NCBI RefSeq assembly: GCF_001941485.1
Contig: NZ_CP009247.1
Span: forward strand, 1,860,001-1,924,000
Reading direction: 5' to 3'
From: Corynebacterium frankenforstense DSM 45800
GTDB lineage: Bacteria > Actinomycetota > Actinomycetes > Mycobacteriales > Mycobacteriaceae
DNA: 64,000 nucleotides
Below the pieces are notes generated by a model. The model was not told where the DNA came from. It saw only the letters and a program-made list of their open reading frames with translations, and ran no database searches. Positions 22,321 through 30,796 of this stretch are shown here, in pieces. Position numbers and translations under genes: made by a program. The first letter of the stretch is position 1. Each line of letters begins with the position of its first letter.

Positions 22321-23757
22321 GTGAACTTCTCCACACCGGAAGAACTCATCGCCTACATCCGTGACAACGACGTCAACTGGATCGACGTCCGCTTCACCGA
22401 CGTGCCCGGCATCGAGCAGCACCTGTCCGTGCCGGCCGACCAGATCTCGGAGGAGTCGCTCCACAACGGCGTGGCCTTCGACGGTTCCTCGATCGCCGGC
22501 TACACCTCGATCGAGGCGTCCGACATGATGCTGCTGCCGGACCTGTCGACCGCGGTCATCGACCCGTTCCGCAAGTCGAAGACGCTGAACATGCAGTTCT
22601 TCGTCCACGACCCGTTCACCCGCGAGCCGTTCTCCCGCGACCCGCGCAACATCGCGCGCAAGGCCGAGGAGCACCTTACGGCCACGGGCATCGCGGACAC
22701 CTGCACCTTCGGCCTCGAGGCGGAGTTCTACATCTTCGACTCGGTGCGCTACGACACCCAGACCAACGCCTCCTTCCACCAGGTGGAGTCCGAGGAGGGC
22801 TGGTGGAACACCGGCGCGGAGCACAACCCGGACGGCTCGCGCAACCTGGGCCACAAGGTGCGCACCAACGGCGGCTACTTCCCGGTGGCCCCCTACGACC
22901 ACCTGCAGGACCTGCGCGACGAGATCTCGGAGACGCTCGAGCAGATCGGCTTCGACGTCGAGCGCGCCCACCACGAGGTCGGCTCGGGCGGCCAGCAGGA
23001 GATCAACTACCGCTTCAACACCCTGCTGCACGCGGCCGATGACCTGCAGAAGTTCAAGTACGTGGTCAAGAACACCGCCAAGCGCAACGGGCGTTCGGCC
23101 ACCTTCATGCCGAAGCCCCTCGACGGCGACGGCGGCTCCGGCATGCACGCCCACCAGGCGCTCTACAAGGACGGCGAGCCGCTGTTCTACGACGAGAACG
23201 GCTACGGCGGGCTCTCCGAGACCGCCCGCCACTACATCGGCGGCCTGCTGGCCCACGGCAGCGCGGTGCTGGCGTTCACCAACCCGACGCTGAACTCCTA
23301 CCACCGCCTGGTGCCGGGTTCGGAGGCGCCGATCAACCTGGCCTACTCGCAGCGCAACCGCTCGGCGGCCATCCGCATCCCGGCCGCCGGTTCCGCGCCG
23401 AAGGCCAAGCGCATCGAGTTCCGCGCGCCGGATCCCTCGGGCAACCCGTACCTGGGTCTGACGGCGATGATGATGGCGGGTCTGGACGGCATCAAGAACC
23501 GCATCGACCCGGGCGAGGCGGTGGACAAGGACCTCTACGAGCTGGAGCCGGAGGAGGCCGCGGGCATCCCGACGGTGCCGGCCTCGCTCTCCCAGGCGCT
23601 CGACGCCCTGGCCGAGGACCACGAGTTCCTCACCGACGGCGACGTCTTCACCGAGGACCTCATCGACACCTACATCCGGGAGAAGTACGACACCGAGATC
23701 CAGCCGGCCCGCCAGCGGCCGACGACGCTGGAGTACGAGCTCTACTACGACTGCTAG
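22321..23757 (+). CDS. Second glutamine synthetase, close paralogue of glnA
   Basis: A 478-residue GS-I protein of exactly the same length as the first GlnA and alike throughout. It keeps [51 protein letters not shown] and [15 protein letters not shown]. Differences in conserved spots: [13 protein letters not shown] where the main copy has [19 protein letters not shown] instead of PGFEAP, and DLYELEPEE instead of DLYELPPEE around Tyr 406. It may have different kinetics or control, or may use another amine acceptor. No upstream in-frame start competes with the GTG at 22321. Its neighbour is an ornithine-cyclodeaminase-family gene. Confidence 0.9.
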   Translation: MNFSTPEELIAYIRDNDVNWIDVRFTDVPGIEQHLSVPADQISEESLHNGVAFDGSSIAGYTSIEASDMMLLPDLSTAVIDPFRKSKTLNMQFFVHDPFTREPFSRDPRNIARKAEEHLTATGIADTCTFGLEAEFYIFDSVRYDTQTNASFHQVESEEGWWNTGAEHNPDGSRNLGHKVRTNGGYFPVAPYDHLQDLRDEISETLEQIGFDVERAHHEVGSGGQQEINYRFNTLLHAADDLQKFKYVVKNTAKRNGRSATFMPKPLDGDGGSGMHAHQALYKDGEPLFYDENGYGGLSETARHYIGGLLAHGSAVLAFTNPTLNSYHRLVPGSEAPINLAYSQRNRSAAIRIPAAGSAPKAKRIEFRAPDPSGNPYLGLTAMMMAGLDGIKNRIDPGEAVDKDLYELEPEEAAGIPTVPASLSQALDALAEDHEFLTDGDVFTEDLIDTYIREKYDTEIQPARQRPTTLEYELYYDC

Positions 23758-23774
23758 AGCCCCGGTAAATTGAC

Positions 23775-23809
23775 GACGGTCCCGCGGTGCACTGCACCGC
23801 GGGACCGTC
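23775..23809 (+). terminator. Terminator after the second glnA
   Basis: A near-continuous inverted repeat of 17 bp, GACGGTCCCGCGGTGCA and its complement, around one central base. The innermost pairs would open to form the loop. It lies between convergent genes. Confidence 0.75.
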
Positions 23810-23830
23810 GCGCGTCTGCGTTCCGGCGCG

Positions 23831-24283
23831 CTACCGCCCGTCGGGGCTGTCGAACCGGGTCGTGTCCGGGTCGCGCGGCACGACGCGGCTCGCCCCGCCC
23901 TCGGCGGCCCAACCGTGGGCGCCCGGGTGTTCGTCGGGGTGCGCGTCGGAGTAGGCGCCGTCCTCCGGGGCCGGGTAGCCGTCGAGTTCCTCGGCCGGGT
24001 AGCCGTCAGGCTCCGCTGCCGCGGCTTTTTCAGCGGCCTGCAGCTCGCGGCGCTTGATGTAGACGAACGCGGCCACGGCCGCCAGGCCCACGACAAGGAT
24101 GCAGGCACCGATGGTCAGCCCCAGCACCGGGAAGTGACCGGCCCCGTCCGCGGCCAGGATCCCCTCCGGCGAGGCCGTCGCCTCGGCCGCCGAGGCCACG
24201 GCGGTGACGGGGCCGGTGAGGGCCGCGGTGAGCGACGCCGTGACGACGCCGAGGGCGACGGAGGGACGGAGGTGCGGAGTCAT
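23831..24283 (-). CDS. Small secreted protein with C-terminal membrane anchor
   Basis: A 150-residue protein with an N-terminal signal-like segment (ALGVVTASLTAALTGPVTAVASAAEA) ending in a possible AxA cleavage site. A transmembrane helix follows (FPVLGLTIGACILVVGLAAVAAFVYI) with a KRRE stop-transfer sequence. The last 70 residues are a cytosolic tail rich in Asp, Glu, Pro, His, Tyr (repeated DGYP). No enzyme motif is visible. It lies downstream of, and in the same direction as, the larger anchored surface protein, 115 bases away, so they may form one locus. Function unknown. Confidence 0.7.
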   Translation of the reverse strand: MTPHLRPSVALGVVTASLTAALTGPVTAVASAAEATASPEGILAADGAGHFPVLGLTIGACILVVGLAAVAAFVYIKRRELQAAEKAAAAEPDGYPAEELDGYPAPEDGAYSDAHPDEHPGAHGWAAEGGASRVVPRDPDTTRFDSPDGR

Positions 24284-24360
24284 CCTGTTGAGCGGTACAT
24301 TTTCGTTTCCTTGGTTGTGGGTTGTGCGTCGGGATCGCGGTGTCGGCGGGAAAGATGATG

Positions 24361-24386
24361 CCCGGGTCGGACCAGACCGAACCGGG
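24361..24386 (-). terminator. Terminator-like hairpin after the surface protein gene
   Basis: CCCGGGTCGG and CCGAACCGGG pair with one mismatch around the loop ACCAGA, between the two secreted-protein genes. Confidence 0.45.
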
Positions 24387-24398
24387 CGGGGCCGGGTG

Positions 24399-26000
24399 CT
24401 AACCCAGGGTGCGGGTGCGCCACCAGACGAAGGCGCCCAACGCGGAGAGCGCGACGATGCCGAGGGAACCGGCGATCAGGGACCAGTCGGACGCGCCCAT
24501 CATGACCTCGGACTCGGCCTGCGGGGCGACGTTCTTCTCGGCCGCGCCGTCCTGTGCCTCGTCGGGGAACTGCACGCCGTTCCAGCCGACGAGCTTGTCG
24601 TCCTCGTTGACCAGGGCGAACTTGTGCACGCCCGGCCCCAGGTCCGAGGTGTCGACGCTGATCTGCTTGTTCTTGTCGACCTTCATCCAGCCCAGGCCCT
24701 CCGGGGCCTTGTCGTCGCTGAAGACGTAGACGTAGAGCCAGTCGCCGGCCTCGGCCTCCGGGACGGTCAGCAGCATCCGGTCGCCCTCGAGGGCGCCCTT
24801 GACGCCGTGGGCGTTGGAGCTCTTGAGCTCGTCGGTGGTCTCGACCGGGTTCTTCGCGGCCTTCTCCGGCTTGGAGCCGGCCTTCTCGGCCTTGGTCGAC
24901 TTGCCGGACTTCGCCTTCGTCGCCTTGGCGGACTTACCGGACTTGCCCGACTTACCGGAGTTCGAGGACTTGCCCGACTTAGCGGCGGCCTTCGAGCCGG
25001 ATCCCGAGGACTTGGAGCCCGCGCCGCTGGAGGCCGAGCCGTTGGAGTTCGAGCCACCGGAGGCCGGACCGCCCGACGTCGAGCCGCCGGAGGTCGCACG
25101 GGCGCGGCCGGGCTCCGGCTCCTGCGGGTCGGAGCCGCCGGAGGTCGACTCCGCACGGGTCTCGTCACCCGGCGCGTTCGCCGCGGTCGACCTGGAGCTC
25201 TTCGTCGAGTTCGCGGTGGACTCCGGCGACTGGGCCGAGTTGATCTCCTGGCCGAAGTCCACCGCGGTGCCGAACATCTCGAGGATGGCCCCGACGGTGC
25301 CGTCGAGGGTTCCCGGGGTGACCCCACCGTCCTCCCCGGTGGTCGTCGTGGGCGTGGTGGAACCCGGCGCGACGGGGTCGGGGGTGTTCGGCTCCGACTC
25401 ACGGGGGACTTCCGGCAGCTCCTCCGCGGTCACCTCGTGCCAGCCGACCGCCTTTTCCCGCTCGGGGGCCTCGGCGTCCTTGGCCCCCTGCGCGACGAGC
25501 GTGTACTTGCCGGTCTCCGGCAGCTTGTCCGCCGGCAGCCGGATCTCGTTCTTCTCGCCCGCCTGCCACCAGGTGCCGGCCGGCTCAATGCCCTCGCTGT
25601 TCTGTGCAGCCTCGGCCCGCGCAGCCTCGTCCTCGTCACTGAGCACGTTGTGCTCGGGGGCCTTCCCCTCCGCGTCCTTCTCCTCGTCCAGGAAGTAGCT
25701 GAAGGCGACCCAGTCGCCCTTCTCCACGCCGGCGACCTTGACGACGATCTCCGCGGCCGGGGTGTCCTTCTCGACGGTCAGCTCGGGGCGCTCGGTGTCC
25801 GGGCCCTTCCGGAGATCCTCGTACCTGACCGGCTCAGGGGCGGCCGAGGGCTTCCCGGCGTCCTGCGCCCCGGCGCCCACCGCACCGCTGATCTCCTCGG
25901 CCGACACCACGGCGGTCGCGCCGACGCCCGTCGGGGCGGCGATGATCGCGCTCGCCGCGATCACGCCGGCCAGTGTGCGGGACAGGTGCTTACGCGCCAT
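24399..26000 (-). CDS. Anchored surface protein with two related domains and a Lys/Ser/Gly stalk
   Basis: A 533-residue exported protein. A signal peptide (SRTLAGVIAASAIIAAPTGV, then VVSAEE) is followed by domain 1 (about 45-190), containing GDWVAFSYFLDEE and ending KAVGWHEV. A long Thr/Ser/Pro/Gly region then passes into repeats of the type SGK/SAK/TKA (about 330-400). Domain 2 comes next (GDWLYVYVFSDDKAPEGLGW, then LVGWNGVQF) and a C-terminal transmembrane helix (DWSLIAGSLGIVALSALGAF) with a WWRTRTLG tail. The two domains share the GDW-x-hydrophobic...GW pattern, so they look duplicated. There is no LPxTG motif, so it is held by the membrane helix. GAAAGG stands before the ATG at 25998-26000. 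Likely a cell-surface or adhesin-like protein. Confidence 0.75.
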   Translation of the reverse strand: MARKHLSRTLAGVIAASAIIAAPTGVGATAVVSAEEISGAVGAGAQDAGKPSAAPEPVRYEDLRKGPDTERPELTVEKDTPAAEIVVKVAGVEKGDWVAFSYFLDEEKDAEGKAPEHNVLSDEDEAARAEAAQNSEGIEPAGTWWQAGEKNEIRLPADKLPETGKYTLVAQGAKDAEAPEREKAVGWHEVTAEELPEVPRESEPNTPDPVAPGSTTPTTTTGEDGGVTPGTLDGTVGAILEMFGTAVDFGQEINSAQSPESTANSTKSSRSTAANAPGDETRAESTSGGSDPQEPEPGRARATSGGSTSGGPASGGSNSNGSASSGAGSKSSGSGSKAAAKSGKSSNSGKSGKSGKSAKATKAKSGKSTKAEKAGSKPEKAAKNPVETTDELKSSNAHGVKGALEGDRMLLTVPEAEAGDWLYVYVFSDDKAPEGLGWMKVDKNKQISVDTSDLGPGVHKFALVNEDDKLVGWNGVQFPDEAQDGAAEKNVAPQAESEVMMGASDWSLIAGSLGIVALSALGAFVWWRTRTLG

Positions 26001-26041
26001 GGTTTCGGACCTTTCGTTGCGCAGACGGAGGTTCACGGACA

Positions 26042-26089
26042 CGGTCCCCGCAGGGGGACCGCGAAATTCAGTGCCGTGCGCTTATCTTA
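26042..26089 (-). promoter_or_regulatory. Promoter and leader hairpin of the surface protein gene
   Basis: TAAGAT (minus strand, 26084-26089) is a good -10 in a short AT-rich patch. Between it and the start codon a perfect 8-bp hairpin (CGGTCCCC...GGGGACCG, 26042-26061) lies in the predicted leader, about 40 bases before the ATG. Confidence 0.45.
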
Positions 26090-26235
26090 AATGGTCCGAC
26101 CCGAAATGGCGCGGCCAGAACGAGGAATCATCCACGCGCCCGTGCGAGCAGGACGGGCGCACCCGATGCGCGACCTTTCCGGTTCGCCGGCCCCGGCACC
26201 CCCGCCGTGAGCCCGTCCCGGTACGCGGGCCCGCC

Positions 26236-26784
26236 TCAGTAGGCGGTACGCCCCGGCTGACCGCGCTTGTGCCAGCCGATCCGGGTCTCGAAACCCTCGG
26301 GGTGGCGCAGCTGGGCCACCGCGTCGCCGCACGCCATCCGCAGGCGCGGGTTGGTGACCGGCAGGTGCATCGCCTCGAACCAGCCGACCTCGGTGGACTC
26401 CTCGTCCCCGACCACCGGCTCGGCGTCCTCGGGGACCGAGAGACGCAGGCAGGTGTCCATGTAGCTGGCACGGTCCCCGTTGGGGTACTCGGTGGGCCCG
26501 ACGGCACCGACGCCGAGCAGCGCCTCGACCTTGGCGTCCAGGCCGGTCTCCTCCTTGACCTCGCGGATCGCGGCCACGTCCGGGTCCTCGCCGGGGTCCA
26601 CGATCCCGGTCACCGGCGTCCACTGGCCGTTGTCCGAACGCTTGACCAGCAGGATCTTCGGCGTCGCCCCCAGCGGCGCGCCCGCGGGCACGTCACGCAC
26701 CACGATCGCGGTCACACCGGGCATCCACAGGTGGTCGTGCCCGATCTTCTTGCGCAGCTCCACGACGAAGTCCGGAGTTCCCAT
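26236..26784 (-). CDS. Nudix hydrolase
   Basis: A 182-residue protein with a complete Nudix box, GIVDPGEDPDVAAIREVKEETGLD read as G-x5-E-x7-R-E-x-x-E-E-x-G (about residues 60-83). It hydrolyses a nucleoside diphosphate linked to another group; the substrate cannot be read from the sequence. It starts 7 bases after the stop of the upstream gene, so it is the last gene of a tight three-gene unit. Confidence 0.88.
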   Translation of the reverse strand: MGTPDFVVELRKKIGHDHLWMPGVTAIVVRDVPAGAPLGATPKILLVKRSDNGQWTPVTGIVDPGEDPDVAAIREVKEETGLDAKVEALLGVGAVGPTEYPNGDRASYMDTCLRLSVPEDAEPVVGDEESTEVGWFEAMHLPVTNPRLRMACGDAVAQLRHPEGFETRIGWHKRGQPGRTAY

Positions 26785-26790
26785 TCGTGC

Positions 26791-27594
26791 TCAGTCCTCT
26801 TTCTCGCCGCCGGCGCGGTAGTCGGCCAGCCAGCTCTCGAAGTCGAATTTTTCGCCGCGCTGCTCGGTCAGCGGTTCGGGCTCGACGAGCCGCGCGCCGT
26901 CACCGCCCGCAGCAGGCGTGCTCTCCTCCGCCGCAACCTGCGGCGTCGCGTTCCCCTGGGCCTCGCCCGCGGTTCCCCACCCGGAGTTCACCGGCGCCGT
27001 GGATTCAGTCTCGTGTTCTTCCCCCGACGGCTCCTTCGTCGAATCCTCCTCAGTGGGATGCACCTCATCCAGACGCGGGGGCACGGAGAACTCGTAGTCA
27101 CCACCCGGTGCAGGCACGGGTTCCCCCGCCGGCGGGATCTCCCTCCGGTCCCGCGCGGGGGCGGCGGCCAGCTCAGCTTCCGCGGCCTCGGCCAGCGGGG
27201 TCTGCTCGAGGTGCCGGGCGACCACCCAGCGCAGCACCGCGGGGTCCACGGCCGCGGCCTCGACCACCACGCCGAGGGCGACCTCGCGGCCGGCCGGTAC
27301 GACGAGGGTGAGACGGTCGCCGGCACGCACCAGGGCGTCAACCGTCTGCTCCGGCACCTCCGGGGCGCCCGGCTCTGTCCCGACGCGCTCGCCGGCTCCC
27401 GTGCTCAGCGCCACCGACGTCGTCGCCCGTGCCAGGGCGGCCACGGCGTCGGCGGCCGGTTCGGCCTCTCCCCCGCCGGCCAGGCGGGTGGAGCCGGACA
27501 GCTCGACGACGACGGCGCCGATCAGCCCGTCGACATCGGCGGCCAGCCCGCTGAGCAGATCAGCAAGTGCCCCGGTGTCCTTGTGCCGGGCCAT
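26791..27594 (-). CDS. Hypothetical acidic two-part protein
   Basis: A 267-residue protein I do not recognise. Residues 1-140 look folded (DTGALADLLSGLAADVDGLI, then VVVPAGREVALGVVVE and LRWVVARHLEQ). The remainder is Glu/Pro/Gly/Ser/Thr-rich and probably disordered. It ends with a short motif KFDFESWLADYRAGGEKED. The N-terminal part faintly recalls roadblock-like folds, but that is a guess. Its ATG overlaps the stop of the upstream gene (TGATG), indicating translational coupling; the Nudix gene follows. Confidence 0.65.
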   Translation of the reverse strand: MARHKDTGALADLLSGLAADVDGLIGAVVVELSGSTRLAGGGEAEPAADAVAALARATTSVALSTGAGERVGTEPGAPEVPEQTVDALVRAGDRLTLVVPAGREVALGVVVEAAAVDPAVLRWVVARHLEQTPLAEAAEAELAAAPARDRREIPPAGEPVPAPGGDYEFSVPPRLDEVHPTEEDSTKEPSGEEHETESTAPVNSGWGTAGEAQGNATPQVAAEESTPAAGGDGARLVEPEPLTEQRGEKFDFESWLADYRAGGEKED

Positions 27595-27902
27595 CAGGCG
27601 CGCTCCCCGTCCTCGACCTCGGCCTCGCCGGAGTCGTCGCGGTCCTCACCGCTGACGCGGGCCTCGCCGTCGGCTCCGACGCGGACCTCGCCGTCGGAGC
27701 TGTCCGAGGACTCCGCGGCGCCGGCCTCCCCATCGGCCCCGGACTCCTCAGCGGCCCCGGCGTCCCCCGCGCCCTCCGCGGTCTCCGGGTTCTGCGTCTC
27801 GGGCTCGTCCTGGCCGAGCAGCCCACCGGTCAGCTGCGCCGCGAAGCGCTCCGGGTCGAACTCGGTGAAGTACTCCGGGCCTGCGAATCGTTCCTGCGCC
27901 AT
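27594..27902 (-). CDS. Hypothetical small acidic protein
   Basis: A 102-residue protein. Only the first 35 residues look ordered (MAQERFAGPEYFTEFDPERF, then AAQLTGGLLGQ). The rest is almost entirely Glu, Asp, Ala, Gly and Ser. GAGAGG precedes the ATG. The first gene of the operon with the 26791-27594 gene and the Nudix gene. Function unknown; it could be a protein-binding tail or a small adaptor. Confidence 0.6.
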   Translation of the reverse strand: MAQERFAGPEYFTEFDPERFAAQLTGGLLGQDEPETQNPETAEGAGDAGAAEESGADGEAGAAESSDSSDGEVRVGADGEARVSGEDRDDSGEAEVEDGERA

Positions 27903-27978
27903 GGTCTCGCCTCTCCTCTTCGCTTGACGTCGGCCGCGTCGCGGCGGCCTTCAGGCAGCCCACCCTACCGGGGCGCGC

Positions 27979-27994
27979 GCCCGCCCACGCGGGC
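27979..27994 (-). terminator. Small hairpin after thrC
   Basis: GCCCGC-CCAC-GCGGGC, a 6-bp stem in the 180-base gap between thrC and the small acidic gene. Weak on its own. Confidence 0.35.
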
Positions 27995-28082
27995 TTCGCG
28001 GACCCCGCAGGCAGCGGCGCTACGGGCCCGCCGCGCCCCGCAGCGGGTCCACCGACCCGCCCGGACGCCGCCTGCCCTGCCG

Positions 28083-29525
28083 CTACCGCGCGTCGTGGGC
28101 GGCGATCGAGTCCTCGATGAACTTCTTGACGGCCTCGGCGTCGTTGGGCATGTCGGTGACGTGCCGCCCGGCGTCCATGATCCCGGCGAAACGCTCCGGC
28201 ACCTCGGGCTCGAGCCCGGTGGCCTCGCGGATCGTCTCGGAGAACTTCACCGGCAGCGCCGTCTCCAGGCACACGATCGGCGAGTCGATCTCGTCGCGCA
28301 GCCCGCGGGCGACGTGCACGCCGTCGGCGGTGTGCGGGTCCAGCATCACGCCCAGCTTCTCGTGGGTCTCGCGGATGGTCGCCAGGCGGTCGGCGTGCGT
28401 GGAGGAACCCGACGCAAACCCGTACTCGTCCGCCGCGCGGCGCACCGCGGCGTCGTCAAGCTCGAAGCCGCCCTCGCGCACACGTCGCCCGAACAGCTCG
28501 GCGGTGAGCCCGGCGTCGCGGCCGTTCAAGTCGAAGATGAAGCGCTCGAAGTTGGACGCGCGCGAGATGTCCATCGACGGACTCGAGGTCGCCTGCGTCT
28601 CCGCCGAGGAGCGCGGGCGGTAGCGGCCGGTGCGGAAGAACTCGTCGAGGACGTCGTTCTCGTTGGTCGCCACGATCAGGCGGTCGATCGGCAGGCCCAT
28701 CTGGCGGGCGATGTGACCGGCGCAGATGTCGCCGAAGTTGCCGGTGGGCACGCAGAAGGAGACCTTCTGGCCGGGGCCGTCGGTGAGCTTGAGCCAGCAG
28801 GAGAAGTAGTAGACCACCTGGGCCATCAGGCGCGCCCAGTTGATGGAGTTGACCGCGCCGATGTGGTGACGGGCCTTGAAGTCGGCGTCCGCCGAGACGG
28901 CCTTGACCACGTCCTGGCAGTCGTCGAAGACGCCGTCGAGGGCGATGTTGAAGATGTTCGGGTCGTCCAGGCCGAACATCTGCGCCTGCTGGAAGGGGGT
29001 CATCCGCCCGGCCGGGGTGAGCATGAAGACGCGGATCCCGGTGCGCCCGCGCATGGCGTACTCGGCGGACGAGCCGGTGTCGCCGGAGGTGGCGCCCAAA
29101 ATATTCAGCGTCGTCTCGCGGCGGGCCAGCTCGTACTCGAAGAGCTCGCCGAGCAGCTGCATGGCCATGTCCTTGAACGCCGCCGTGGGGCCCTGGGAGA
29201 GGTGGCCGAGGTGCACGCCGTCGTCGAGCGGGGTGACCGGCACGATCTCCTCGTCGTCGAAGACGGGGGTGCGGTAGGCCCGCGCGGTGATGGCCTCGAT
29301 GTCGGCGGCCGGGATGTCGTCGACGAAGAGCTTGAGGATCTCCGCGGCCAGCGCCGCGTAGCCGTCCCCGGTGAGCAGGGCGCGCCACTTCTCCAGCGTC
29401 TCCGCGTCCACCTGCGGGTACTCGGCCGGCAGGTAGAGGCCGCCGTCCGGGGCCAGGCCGCCGAGCAGGATGTCGGTGAAGGTCGCGGGGGTGCGGGAGG
29501 CGTCACGCGTGGAGATGTATTTCAC
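28083..29525 (-). CDS. thrC: Threonine synthase
   Basis: A 480-residue PLP enzyme that converts O-phosphohomoserine to threonine. The PLP lysine is Lys 118 in GPTAAFKDMAMQLLG. LGATSGDTGSSAEYAMRG binds the phosphate. VPTGNFGDICAGHIARQMGLP is the second conserved block. The N-terminal MKYISTRD is the normal start of bacterial ThrC, supporting GTG 29523-29525. It is 7 bases from TAGACT on the same strand. Isolated gene with its own promoter. Confidence 0.95.
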   Translation of the reverse strand: MKYISTRDASRTPATFTDILLGGLAPDGGLYLPAEYPQVDAETLEKWRALLTGDGYAALAAEILKLFVDDIPAADIEAITARAYRTPVFDDEEIVPVTPLDDGVHLGHLSQGPTAAFKDMAMQLLGELFEYELARRETTLNILGATSGDTGSSAEYAMRGRTGIRVFMLTPAGRMTPFQQAQMFGLDDPNIFNIALDGVFDDCQDVVKAVSADADFKARHHIGAVNSINWARLMAQVVYYFSCWLKLTDGPGQKVSFCVPTGNFGDICAGHIARQMGLPIDRLIVATNENDVLDEFFRTGRYRPRSSAETQATSSPSMDISRASNFERFIFDLNGRDAGLTAELFGRRVREGGFELDDAAVRRAADEYGFASGSSTHADRLATIRETHEKLGVMLDPHTADGVHVARGLRDEIDSPIVCLETALPVKFSETIREATGLEPEVPERFAGIMDAGRHVTDMPNDAEAVKKFIEDSIAAHDAR

Positions 29526-29532
29526 GTCACCG

Positions 29533-29538
29533 AGTCTA
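29533..29538 (-). promoter_or_regulatory. -10 box, leaderless start of thrC
   Basis: TAGACT on the minus strand, then CGGTGAC, then GTG at 29523-29525. No ribosome site is present. Confidence 0.55.
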
Positions 29539-29635
29539 GTGGTTCGCCGCGACGGCACCCCTAGGCGGGCGGCGCGGTGAAGGCGCAACGTGGGGACCGT
29601 TCCGTAGCCCGTTCGCCCGGATAAGCACCACCCTC

Positions 29636-29641
29636 TACACT
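29636..29641 (+). promoter_or_regulatory. Probable -10 box of the PH-like gene
   Basis: TACACT, 86 bases before the ATG at 29728; AAAGGA stands about 8 bases before that ATG. Confidence 0.4.
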
Positions 29642-29727
29642 CCTACTCAGTCTGTTTTCAACGAGATGACAGCTGTTGTGCCCCGCGACGGCACAGACGC
29701 GCGAAGACGACCTCGAAAGGACTCGAT

Positions 29728-30654
29728 ATGAGCGTAAGCAACAACATCAAGCTCGCCCCCGGCGAGCAGGGCCTGTACGCCCGGGACTTCCGCCCCAACC
29801 TCCTGTTTTACTGGCTGAGGTCGACCATGCTGGTGACCAACAAGCGCCTGCTGATCAAGGCCCCGAACTCCTTCCTCGGGATCATCCCGATGGGCTTCCA
29901 GGAGCGTTCGATGCCCATCGGTGCCATCGCCGGCACCACCACCAGCAGGACGGTCAAGGTCGGTCCCCTGCTCCTCTTCGCGTTCGTCGCCGTGTGCTTC
30001 CTCTTCGGCTCCATCAACATGTTCGAGGAGTCCGTGGGCGCCGCCCTGATGATGCTGCTGCTCGCCCTCATCTTCGGCTTCCTGTCCGCCAACAGCGTGC
30101 TCTCCTCGCTGGAGATCACCAACAACGGCGGCGGCACCACCGAGGCGACCGTCTCCTTCGTCGAGGCCTCCACCCTGGAGGAGTTCCGCGAGAAGGCCAA
30201 CGAGATCATCTACTCCGCCTCCGCGGGCGGTCAGTCTTGGGACATGGCCTACGGCAGCAACACCGAGGGCTTCCAGAACCGCATCGGCGCCGCCGGCGGC
30301 GCCAGCCAGTACAACCCGCAGGGTGGATTCACCCAGCAGCAGTTCGGCGGCCCGCAGTTCGGCGGTCAGCCGTACGGCGGCCCGCAGGGCCAGTACGGCA
30401 ACCCGCAGGCGCAGTTCGGCGGCCCGCAGGGCCAGCCGTACGGTGGCCAGCAGTACGGCAACCCTCAGGCCCAGTACGGCGGCCAGCAGTACGGCGCCCC
30501 GCAGGGCCAGTACGGCGCCCCGCAGGGCCAGCAGGGCGGCCAGTACGGCTTCTACGAGCAGCCGCAGCAGCGCGGCGGCTCCGACGCCAAGCCGGTCTCC
30601 GGTGAGGTCGCCGAGGGCGACGACAAGGGGACCTCGGACCACAACGCCCAGTAG
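29728..30654 (+). CDS. PH-like membrane protein with Gly/Gln/Tyr-rich tail
   Basis: A 308-residue protein. Residues 1-70 look like a bacterial PH/GRAM-like beta fold (GEQGLYARDFRPNLLFYW, then STMLVTNKRLLIKAPNSFL and SMPIGAIAGTTTS). Two closely spaced hydrophobic segments follow (LLLFAFVAVCFLFGSINMF and ALMMLLLALIFGFLSANSV). A short helical part (TLEEFREKANEIIYSA) precedes about 100 residues of repeated GGPQ-x-x-GGQ/YG units. The end is acidic. The tail has the composition of prion-like or phase-separating segments and resembles the Q/G/P linkers of the J-like proteins 4 kb away, which may hint at a shared context. Function unknown. Confidence 0.7.
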   Translation: MSVSNNIKLAPGEQGLYARDFRPNLLFYWLRSTMLVTNKRLLIKAPNSFLGIIPMGFQERSMPIGAIAGTTTSRTVKVGPLLLFAFVAVCFLFGSINMFEESVGAALMMLLLALIFGFLSANSVLSSLEITNNGGGTTEATVSFVEASTLEEFREKANEIIYSASAGGQSWDMAYGSNTEGFQNRIGAAGGASQYNPQGGFTQQQFGGPQFGGQPYGGPQGQYGNPQAQFGGPQGQPYGGQQYGNPQAQYGGQQYGAPQGQYGAPQGQQGGQYGFYEQPQQRGGSDAKPVSGEVAEGDDKGTSDHNAQ

Positions 30655-30739
30655 TCATCTGCAGGCCCCGGACCGGGCCGTCGCCTGAGCCGCCCGGCAC
30701 ACGTCCGGGGGCCGGGCCCGGCCCAGCGCCTGCCGGAAA

Positions 30740-30783
30740 GACGCCGACACCCCGCACCGGATCCGGTGCGGGGTGTCGGCGTC
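30740..30783. terminator. Very strong bidirectional terminator
   Basis: A perfect inverted repeat of 22 bp per arm with no central spacer (centre between 30761 and 30762), extended by one more pair at 30739/30784. It lies between the convergent PH-like and FHA-like genes. Confidence 0.8.
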
Positions 30784-30796
30784 TCTGTGTCCCGGG

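Noticed and set aside
24399..26000. Sortase-anchored (LPxTG) protein
   Set aside because: No LPxTG-like motif stands before the C-terminal hydrophobic helix.
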